NCBI GenBank assembly: GCA_021790855.1
Contig: JAJYFP010000013.1
Coordinates: 1 to 10,504, forward strand
From: Actinomycetes bacterium
GTDB taxonomy: Bacteria > Actinomycetota > Acidimicrobiia > Acidimicrobiales > Acidimicrobiaceae
Direction: 5' to 3'
Length of the DNA stretch: 10,504 nucleotides
Shown here piece after piece: positions 1-5,705 of this stretch; the first letter of the stretch is position 1, and every line of letters starts with the position of its first letter. The position numbers and the translations under genes are program-made. A model generated the notes under the pieces. The model was not told where the DNA came from. It ran no database searches and saw nothing but the letters and a program-made list of their open reading frames with translations.

Positions 1-603
1 GTCCTCTAAAGCGCTAGCCACGCCTGGAACCAAAACAAACTTCAGATACTCTACTGCACCCACCGCAGTTTTAGCTACAGTTGGTGTAATCTTAGTAGAT
101 CTACGTTCTGGAAGAACAATGTATTCGAACCCCGCACACTCGGCGCTTCGTAAGACGGACCCAAGATTTCTAGGATCGGTCACATGGTCAAGAACTATAA
201 CTTTCTTAGCTCTACTATCGAGATCCTGCGACAGCAACGAATTGATATCGTAATGTCGCAAAGGTTCAGCGATCGCTACCACACCCTGAGAAGACTCGGA
301 CCTACGCAAAAGATCAAACTTAGAAGTTGAGAGTTCTTTCAATGGCACCCGTCTATCCAACGCCAAGGACGCTATTTCCGCTACTATGCCTGTGCGGTCA
401 ACTGTTTGATCAAAGAAAACCTCATACGTACGCCGTCGACCAGCCTTGAGAAGTTCGCGAACGGCCTGACGACCCTCAACCTGTTCGCCACCGATACCGT
501 TCCGCTCAGAACTCTTCGTAGCTCCCTGAGACATCGTCTGCCTCTGGCGATCGCGCGCCAGTCCTCGTTTTGGTAGGCTTGAGCTTCTTCGTCCGTGGTT
601 CAT
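1..603 (-). CDS. rlmB: SpoU/TrmH-family 23S rRNA 2'-O-methyltransferase (RlmB-like), 3' end cut by window edge
   Basis: Probable 23S rRNA (guanosine-2'-O)-methyltransferase using S-adenosylmethionine. The frame is open from ATG at 603 to base 1 (201 codons, no stop), so the C-terminal half of the SpoU fold lies outside. After a basic, low-complexity leader, residues about 38-53 read VEGRQAVRELLKAGRR, the usual start of the RlmB substrate-binding domain. Residues 139-155 (DHVTDPRNLGSVLRSAE) are SpoU motif 1 with its conserved Asn146 and Arg. Motifs 2 and 3, which bind SAM in the trefoil knot, are not visible here. The start is well supported: GAGGAG at 616-611 lies 7 nt before ATG, and the ATG overlaps the ispDF stop as ATGA, so translation is probably coupled. 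An internal ATG at 534 is possible but has less support. Last visible gene of the carD-ispDF-rlmB operon. The exact methylated base is inferred from family only. Confidence 0.9.
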   Translation of the reverse strand, partial: MNHGRRSSSLPKRGLARDRQRQTMSQGATKSSERNGIGGEQVEGRQAVRELLKAGRRRTYEVFFDQTVDRTGIVAEIASLALDRRVPLKELSTSKFDLLRRSESSQGVVAIAEPLRHYDINSLLSQDLDSRAKKVIVLDHVTDPRNLGSVLRSAECAGFEYIVLPERRSTKITPTVAKTAVGAVEYLKFVLVPGVASALED

Positions 604-1763
604 CTAACGACTCCTCTCATAAGAACCGTTGCGAAAGCCGCTATTCCTTCACTACGCCCTATCGCACCCAGCTTCTCCGCAGTCTTCGCCTTGAGATTTA
701 CCTCCGCGCCAACCGCATCTTCCAAGCTCTTTACGATTGAGTTACGGAAAGGGGAAAGCTTGGGAGTTTCACACACAATAGTTGAATCAACGTTCTCAAG
801 CACATACCCTTTTCCCTTAGCCATGTCGACGCAGCTCCGAAGCATATCTATCGAGTGTGCATCTTTCCATCTCGGATCTCGGTCAGAAAAGTGTTCTCCG
901 ATATCTGATAGCCCAGCAGCACCGAGAACTGCGTCAGCAATAGCGTGGCTCAGCACATCAGCGTCGCTATGCCCGAGAAGTCCATAGCCAGGTAGCACAA
1001 CACCACCTAGAATCAAAACCCTCGAATCATCGTTAGCGAACGGATGCACATCAAAACCCGAACCCACGCGATACTTTGCCGAACCTTTATCCACCATGTC
1101 CATTCCAAACTCGTCGTAGTACGCAAGGAAAGTTCTAACAATACTCATATCCGATGGGTTGGTAACCTTTATGTTAGCTTCTTCTCCCTCAACCACCATA
1201 ACACTGATACCAAGCTGCTCGAAAAGTGAAGCATCATCTGTACCTTCAAGGTCACCTTCATAGGCCGTCAAAAGATCTGAAAGTTCAAAACCCTGGGGCG
1301 TTTGAATGCGGCAGAGCTCTTCCCTGTTGAAGGTCTCTCGCACCATTCCTTCTTCAACGCGCTTAATCGTATCTGCCATCTGCATACCAGGAACAACCGC
1401 ATTGGCTCCATCTTGTAAGCATCCAATGACACGCAGGAACAGGTCTTCCGACGCCAAAGGCCGCGCACCGTCGTGCACTAGAACCCATCTACAGGTCTCA
1501 AAATTAACAAGCGGAAGAGCCCTTCGGACCGAATCAGAACGACTTATTCCGCCAGCGGTTACCTTGACTCCTTGATAGCGACTTTTCGTCTCCACTACGG
1601 CGTCGGCTGGCACCACTACAATAACTTCACCCGATACACGTCTCGCCGTTTCAACTGCGAAATCAAGCATCCACTTACCCGGTGTTAGCTCTAAGAACTG
1701 CTTCCTACTGCCAAAGCGACTCCCCGATCCCGCTGCTACAACAATAGTAGTGACGTCATTCAC
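600..1763 (-). CDS. ispDF: Bifunctional IspD/IspF: MEP cytidylyltransferase / MEcPP synthase
   Basis: Fusion of two MEP-pathway enzymes of cytosolic isoprenoid precursor synthesis. IspD (about residues 1-215) joins CTP to 2-C-methyl-D-erythritol 4-phosphate. IspF (about 231-387) cyclises the phosphorylated product to the 2,4-cyclodiphosphate. IspD marks: the nucleotide loop VVAAGSGSRFGSRKQF (8-23), VHDGARPL (96-103), TPQGF (155-159) and NIKVT (197-201). IspF marks: GSGFDVHPF (234-242) with metal ligands Asp238 and His240, GHSDADV (264-270) with His265, DIGEHF (287-292), and the C-terminal TAEKLGAIGRSEGI. Both active sites look complete; 387 aa is normal for IspDF. The start is GTG at 1763, 18 nt after the carD stop, without a strong Shine-Dalgarno (an AGGA lies about 12 nt upstream), so reinitiation after carD is likely. 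In mycobacteria ispD and ispF are separate adjacent genes. Confidence 0.95.
   Translation of the reverse strand: MNDVTTIVVAAGSGSRFGSRKQFLELTPGKWMLDFAVETARRVSGEVIVVVPADAVVETKSRYQGVKVTAGGISRSDSVRRALPLVNFETCRWVLVHDGARPLASEDLFLRVIGCLQDGANAVVPGMQMADTIKRVEEGMVRETFNREELCRIQTPQGFELSDLLTAYEGDLEGTDDASLFEQLGISVMVVEGEEANIKVTNPSDMSIVRTFLAYYDEFGMDMVDKGSAKYRVGSGFDVHPFANDDSRVLILGGVVLPGYGLLGHSDADVLSHAIADAVLGAAGLSDIGEHFSDRDPRWKDAHSIDMLRSCVDMAKGKGYVLENVDSTIVCETPKLSPFRNSIVKSLEDAVGAEVNLKAKTAEKLGAIGRSEGIAAFATVLMRGVVR
611..616 (-). promoter_or_regulatory. Shine-Dalgarno of rlmB, inside ispDF
   Basis: GAGGAG on the minus strand ends 7 nt before the ATG at 603. It lies inside the last codons of ispDF, and the two genes share the four bases ATGA (603-600). 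This decides the rlmB start and supports coupled translation. Confidence 0.75.
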
Positions 1764-1781
1764 TGCTCAGGTCTGTCCTAG

Positions 1782-2261
1782 TTACACTAAAGCAGAGTCG
1801 AGTTTCTTCTCCGCCTCTTCCATAGAACAGTCGAGAGCAAATGTTAACTCCGAGATCAATATCTGCCTCGCCTTAGCTAGCATTCTCTTTTCTCCCGCAG
1901 AGAGCCCTTTGTCCTGGTCTCTAAGGGATAAGTTTCTAACAACCTCAGCAACTTGATAGATATCTCCGGACTTCAACTTTTCCACGTGATTTTTGAAACG
2001 TCTTGACCAGTTCGTAGGCATTCGCGCCTCCTTTTTACGAAGGACGGCAAACACCTCTTCTACCTCCTCGTCGTTTATTACCTCTCGTAGCCCCACCTCT
2101 TCAGTATTTTCCGCTGGCACCATAACCGTAAGGTCGCCATAAGCTACCCTTATGATTAAAAACTCTTTCTCCTCACCAAAGGCAGTCTTCGTCTCACGAC
2201 GCTCAATTATCGCAGCTCCATGTTGTGGATAAACAACCTTATCACCGACGTCAAAACCCAC
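1782..2261 (-). CDS. carD: CarD family RNA polymerase-binding transcription factor
   Basis: Global transcription regulator of 159 aa that binds the RNA polymerase beta subunit and stabilises open promoter complexes, notably at rRNA promoters in mycobacteria. The N-terminal CarD_CdnL/TRCF (RNA polymerase-interacting) domain spans about residues 1-60 and begins with GFDVGDKVVYPQHGAA, nearly the mycobacterial sequence. The C-terminal helical DNA-binding domain (about 65-155) carries the conserved NWSRRFKNHVEKL segment, whose Trp inserts near the upstream edge of the transcription bubble in characterised CarD proteins. Start GTG at 2261 has GGGAG 5 nt upstream. First gene of the operon with ispDF (18-bp gap) and rlmB; divergent from the crp-family gene. 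The carD-ispD-ispF order is a known actinobacterial arrangement. Length and motifs are complete, with nothing odd. Confidence 0.96.
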   Translation of the reverse strand: MGFDVGDKVVYPQHGAAIIERRETKTAFGEEKEFLIIRVAYGDLTVMVPAENTEEVGLREVINDEEVEEVFAVLRKKEARMPTNWSRRFKNHVEKLKSGDIYQVAEVVRNLSLRDQDKGLSAGEKRMLAKARQILISELTFALDCSMEEAEKKLDSALV

Positions 2262-2382
2262 TTGGTCTCCCGATCACCGCTTTTGTTCTCTACAATCTGT
2301 TAGAGAAAAAGCTTTAAATTACACCTATACATTCTAGCCTGCTAAAACGAATCCCAGATTGCACATGTAAAGGAGGTCCGAA
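2262..2382. other. Divergent intergenic region carD / crp
   Basis: This 121-bp AT-rich region must hold the carD operon promoter (minus) and the crp promoter (plus). A plus-strand TATACA at 2326-2331 resembles a -10 box, but no good -35 lies 16-18 bp upstream. On the minus strand TAGAAT (2338-2333) is a possible -10, also without a clear -35. I see no convincing palindromic Crp site (TGTGA-N6-TCACA type), so autoregulation by this Crp cannot be claimed. The region also holds the crp ribosome binding site and a start-stop ATGTAA at 2365-2370. Confidence 0.5.
2371..2376 (+). promoter_or_regulatory. Strong Shine-Dalgarno in front of an ATC codon (crp start)
   Basis: AGGAGG (2371-2376), preceded by AA and followed by T, is a near-perfect anti-16S match. 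The in-frame codon 6 nt downstream is ATC at 2383. The in-frame stop TAA at 2368-2370 rules out any start further upstream, and no ATG, GTG or TTG occurs in frame until 2608. The site therefore decides the crp start in favour of ATC2383. Confidence 0.7.
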
Positions 2383-3063
2383 ATCACATACATCGATCCA
2401 AAGACGTTACTTAGACAGACACCACTGTTCAGGTTACTAGAACCGAGCGGGATCGAACTCATAACCCGTTCCTCAAGAAGAACGACTCTTCTCAGGGGCC
2501 AAAGCGTATTTAGTGAAGGTGACCCGGCCCAAGAACTCTTCGTAGTTGCTACAGGTCGAATCGGAATAGTAAAACTTGCTGGCCAATCAAAAGAGTCCAT
2601 CGTAGCCTTGATGGAACAAGGCGATCTCTTTGGAGAGATGGGCCTATTCGATCGACGAGGACGTTCCGCTACTGCAAGAGCCTTAGACCGTACCGAGTTG
2701 GTTAGGGTGCCCTACCCCGCCGTAAGAGCAGTCATCGAACAGAGACCACAGATCCTTTGGTCTCTTCTTGAGCTGATAGCACACCGGCTACGGAACACAG
2801 ATGATGCACTTGCGGACGCAATGTTCTTAGATGTCTCTGGACGCACGGCAAAGAGACTTCTAGAGCTTTCAGGTGGAAAGGAAGAGTTCCGACTATCTCT
2901 AACGCAAGAAGAACTCGCCTCATTGGTAGGTGCATCAAGAGAGCGTGTCAATAAAGCCTTATCAGCCTTGGTCAAGATGAAACTAATTAGTACGAAAGAC
3001 CACAACTATCGAATCATCGATCGCAAAGGCATGGAGGATCTTGCAGGAGAGGGACAACTCTAG
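2383..3063 (+). CDS. crp: Crp/Fnr-family cAMP-responsive transcription regulator, apparent ATC start
   Basis: Homodimeric transcription regulator like mycobacterial Rv3676 (CRP) and corynebacterial GlxR. From ATC2383 it has 226 aa, the family's usual length. The cyclic-nucleotide domain covers about residues 10-125: LLRQTPLF near the N-terminus, then GQSVFSEGDPAQELFVVATG, and the phosphate-binding cassette FGEMGLFDRRGRSATA (83-98). In that cassette Glu85, Arg94 and Ser95 match the cAMP contacts Glu72, Arg82 and Ser83 of E. coli CRP. After the dimer helix and DVSGRTAKRLLEL comes the winged helix, with recognition helix SRERVNKAL at about 185-193. The first conventional start, TTG2608, would delete codons 1-75, most of the beta-barrel, so it is not credible. 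The gene is otherwise intact, divergent from carD, and convergent with disA across 7 bp. Target genes are unknown. Confidence 0.9.
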   Translation: MTYIDPKTLLRQTPLFRLLEPSGIELITRSSRRTTLLRGQSVFSEGDPAQELFVVATGRIGIVKLAGQSKESIVALMEQGDLFGEMGLFDRRGRSATARALDRTELVRVPYPAVRAVIEQRPQILWSLLELIAHRLRNTDDALADAMFLDVSGRTAKRLLELSGGKEEFRLSLTQEELASLVGASRERVNKALSALVKMKLISTKDHNYRIIDRKGMEDLAGEGQL

Positions 3064-3070
3064 GAGATTC

Positions 3071-4150
3071 CTACTCCTCTGCAATGTACTCCTTTATAGA
3101 TTTAGCCCACTCTGGACCAACGCCATCAATCTTCGAAAGCTCGAACTCAGATACATCGTTTAGCTCTCGAAGATTCGAGAAGTTTGCGAGAACAGTATCT
3201 TGCACAGACTTAGGCAGTCTAGGCACCATCGACAAGACCCTTTCGCCCCGTGAAGTCAACATCACCTTTAGCCGGTCTTGAGCGTCGATTGACATACTTT
3301 CCGCTAACTCTACGCAGCGCGCTCTCTTGGACACCCCTTCGGCCACAACCCGAGAGTCTAAGAGTTCGTCCATCTCTAAAGATGCGAGATAGTTTCGGAT
3401 CTCTAGAGAGTCTTCGTTCGTGCAAGGACCCAAAAAATCCGTTATAACAGAGTCATAGTCTCCACGGATATCTAAGTAAAGCTCATCTAACTGTAGAGAA
3501 AGCATGCGTCCATCAGATCCAAGCTCTATGAGATACCAGTTGATCTCTTCAGAGATTCTTCGAACCAATTCAGCCCTCTGCAACACTAAAACCACATCTC
3601 GAAAAGTGGTATTTGATGTCCTTTCAAGCTCAGAAAGTTTAGTCAAGACCCGATCAAGTCGCTCCTTGTACCTTTCCAAGGTAGACATCGCTTGGTTTGC
3701 TCGCGCCCAAACCTCCACAATCGGCTGTAGCTGTCGCTTTTGCTCCCCCCTATACACCGTGATTACTCCAAGCTCTTCGGAAACCGCTACAACCGGAACG
3801 TCCACGGTTATAGCGACTCTTTCGGCCGTCCTATGTCGCGTTCCAGTTTCGGTAGTTGGCAATCGTGGGTCAGGAACTAGGTGGACATTGGCACGAGCAA
3901 GACGCATACCATCACTTGACAAAACGATCGCTCCATCCATCTTTGCCAGCTCATAGAGCCTCTGAGGCGAGAACTCAGCATCTACCAAGAATCCTCCGGA
4001 ACATATTGACAGGACCTCGGGAGTATCTCCCAACACCAAAAGGGCACCCATGTGAGCCTGTAGAATTCGATCTAGTCCTGACCTTAAGCCGCCACCTGGC
4101 GCTACCTTCGCTATGGCTTGTACAATACCGGGATCGCTCTCAAAGTTCAC
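3071..4150 (-). CDS. disA: DNA integrity scanning diadenylate cyclase DisA
   Basis: Octameric enzyme that condenses two ATP into the second messenger c-di-AMP while scanning DNA for branched recombination intermediates. The 359 aa match the mycobacterial protein in length and sequence. The DAC domain is at about residues 8-145, with the catalytic DGA motif at 72-74 and RHR at 105-107 inside GTRHRTAERVA. A helical linker with coiled-coil character follows (about 148-290), then a C-terminal helix-hairpin-helix region (about 310-357, LSKIDGVGPEWA) that binds branched DNA. All key catalytic residues are present. Start GTG at 4150, only 5 bp after the radA stop; AGGA about 8 nt upstream overlaps the end of radA. 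It forms an operon with radA, whose product is reported to restrain DisA in Bacillus and mycobacteria. The 3' end converges on crp. Confidence 0.97.
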   Translation of the reverse strand: MNFESDPGIVQAIAKVAPGGGLRSGLDRILQAHMGALLVLGDTPEVLSICSGGFLVDAEFSPQRLYELAKMDGAIVLSSDGMRLARANVHLVPDPRLPTTETGTRHRTAERVAITVDVPVVAVSEELGVITVYRGEQKRQLQPIVEVWARANQAMSTLERYKERLDRVLTKLSELERTSNTTFRDVVLVLQRAELVRRISEEINWYLIELGSDGRMLSLQLDELYLDIRGDYDSVITDFLGPCTNEDSLEIRNYLASLEMDELLDSRVVAEGVSKRARCVELAESMSIDAQDRLKVMLTSRGERVLSMVPRLPKSVQDTVLANFSNLRELNDVSEFELSKIDGVGPEWAKSIKEYIAEE

Positions 4151-4155
4151 CCTAC

Positions 4156-5517
4156 CTATCCTATAGCTCTAAGCGCCGATCCGTGAAGTCCTAAAACACC
4201 AAGCGCTCCTACAAGAGATTCACATTCCCTAGTGGACTTCTCCAGCTCTATATCGTTGAAAACTACTTTCTTGAAGCCTCTCGATCTGGCAAAACTCAAA
4301 CGAACATCTGCATCCCCCATCGGCCTCACTTCACCTAAAAGTGAAAGTTCACCAAAACTGCACAGATCCGTACTGATCGGTACTTTCGTAGCCGCAGATA
4401 CGAGAGCAGCAGCAACTGCGAGATCCCCACCATGATCTCTAATAGTTCGTCCACCTACGACTTGAATCAGAACTACCTTTGACTGCAAGGAGATTGCCAG
4501 CTCTTTGTCTATGATCGCCATCAACATTTGAAGTCTTCGCACCTCAAATCCCTCTGCATATATCTTCGGCGATTCGTCATAGGAAGGCGACACGAGGGCT
4601 TGAATCTCCGTCATACGATATCGGGAACCATAACTTATTGGAACATAGGAACGTCCTGGCACAGCCTTTCGGCCCGGACCCCCACCTACAGGTTCCTCAG
4701 GAGGTAGACTAAGGCCAGATGAGGATAGGGTAAACTCCGCGAACTCAGGAGTGGAACCAAACCGATTTTTATGAACCTCCAATGAACGAACATCTCCTTC
4801 TCTCGATCTCTCAAAGTACGCAACGACATCCACAAGATGTTCTATCGACTTAGGACCAAGTACTGAACCATCCTTCGTAATTTGACCGAGAAGCAGAAGA
4901 GTTATGCCTTTCGATTTACATAATGCACTCAACGACTGCGCATTGGCTCTAGTTTGATTAGTTCCATAGGCCGACAGAGTGCTTTCACTATCGGCGAAGG
5001 CCTGTAACGAATCGACCACGACAAGCTCATAGCTTTGGTCCTCTCTCGAGATCTCAGACAGAAGCACTCCAAGATCTTGCGTACAAAGAAGCGCAAAATC
5101 ACTGCTCCTACTTATTCTTTTAACTCGGCTGACTATCTGTCTGGGTGTCTCTTCACCAGAGGCGTACAGAATCTTAGCGCCCGATGAGGCTAAATAGGAG
5201 CAGATCTGAGTCGCCAAGGTCGACTTACCGACCCCGGGCTCACCAGCCAACAACACAGTTGAGCCCCTAACTATTCCGCCTCCAAAGACTCTATCAAGCT
5301 CCGAGATTCCGCTATCGTGCCTTACTTCTGGATCTTCTCCATAGCTGCTTACGCTCTCCGACTGCAGGAGGAGTCTACTGTGTGAAGAGAGTTCGTCGTG
5401 GGGGTCTTGCTGAATATCAATTGAGTTCCAACTCCCACATCTGAAACACCGACCCTCCCACTTTGGATATGTTTGACCACACTCAAAACAGGAAAACGCA
5501 CTAGCTACTTTTGTCAT
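4156..5517 (-). CDS. radA: DNA repair helicase RadA (Sms)
   Basis: RecA-like, DnaB-type branch-migration helicase used in recombination and repair. With the start at ATG5517 the protein is 453 aa, the usual length. Order of domains: N-terminal zinc finger with CFEC and CFRC pairs (Cys10, 13, 24, 27); RecA-like ATPase with Walker A GEPGVGKST (92-100), Walker B VVVDS (166-170) and the RadA-specific KNRFG (250-254); and a C-terminal Lon-protease-like domain (about 285-450) without proteolytic role. The frame also opens from GTG at 5562, adding 15 residues. I prefer 5517 because family members begin about 10 residues before the first zinc Cys, but neither start has a clear Shine-Dalgarno. First gene of radA-disA. 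It is separated from clpC by a terminator-like hairpin, so it should have its own promoter, which I could not identify with confidence. Confidence 0.96.
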   Translation of the reverse strand: MTKVASAFSCFECGQTYPKWEGRCFRCGSWNSIDIQQDPHDELSSHSRLLLQSESVSSYGEDPEVRHDSGISELDRVFGGGIVRGSTVLLAGEPGVGKSTLATQICSYLASSGAKILYASGEETPRQIVSRVKRISRSSDFALLCTQDLGVLLSEISREDQSYELVVVDSLQAFADSESTLSAYGTNQTRANAQSLSALCKSKGITLLLLGQITKDGSVLGPKSIEHLVDVVAYFERSREGDVRSLEVHKNRFGSTPEFAEFTLSSSGLSLPPEEPVGGGPGRKAVPGRSYVPISYGSRYRMTEIQALVSPSYDESPKIYAEGFEVRRLQMLMAIIDKELAISLQSKVVLIQVVGGRTIRDHGGDLAVAAALVSAATKVPISTDLCSFGELSLLGEVRPMGDADVRLSFARSRGFKKVVFNDIELEKSTRECESLVGALGVLGLHGSALRAIG

Positions 5518-5652
5518 TAATCTAACATGACCGGGATCTGTTACAGTTCCTGAAACAATCACGGATCTTTAGGCTCGTTAAGGTCTACGACTTTGGTTCC
5601 TCAACTTAAAAGTTAAACTTGCATTCCCACCCACTAGTACAGTTAAACAAGA
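5518..5652. other. Leader of radA, promoter not resolved
   Basis: This AT-rich stretch between the clpC terminator hairpin and radA should hold the radA-disA promoter on the minus strand. A TTGAGG box (5604-5599) followed after 17 nt by TTAACG is the best spaced pair, but the -10 is poor. Short repeats AACTT-AA-AAGTT lie at 5603-5614. No RNA gene or riboswitch is recognisable. Confidence 0.3.
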
Positions 5653-5684
5653 AGAGTGCCACATAGAACACTATGTGGCACTCT
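5653..5684 (-). terminator. Hairpin terminator downstream of clpC
   Basis: Perfect 14-bp inverted repeat: AGAGTGCCACATAG (5653-5666) and its exact complement at 5671-5684, with a 4-nt loop. It begins 21 nt after the clpC stop. On the minus strand the stem is followed by TCTTGTTTAAC, which is moderately U-rich, whereas the plus-strand side has no T run. This fits an intrinsic terminator for clpC and makes read-through into radA unlikely. Confidence 0.8.
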
Positions 5685-5705
5685 CTCCAACCGCTCGAAT
5701 AGCTT

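Noticed and set aside
595..987. Plus-strand open frame of 130 codons opposite the IspF domain
   Set aside because: Shadow of ispDF; serine- and arginine-rich translation typical of antisense frames.
2334..2600. Minus-strand open frame of 88 codons antisense to the start of crp
   Set aside because: It lies opposite the conserved N-terminal half of the Crp domain, has no family resemblance, and its open length follows from the crp codons.
2608..3063. crp annotated from TTG2608 as a 151-residue protein
   Set aside because: This would remove most of the cyclic-nucleotide barrel although the upstream codons encode an excellent match to it.
3062..3078. AGGAG/CTCCT pairing across the crp-disA junction as a bidirectional terminator
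   Set aside because: Only 5 bp with no U-run on either side.
3504..3956. Plus-strand open frame of 150 codons opposite disA
   Set aside because: Shadow of a confidently assigned gene; low-complexity Ser/Thr/Arg translation without motifs.
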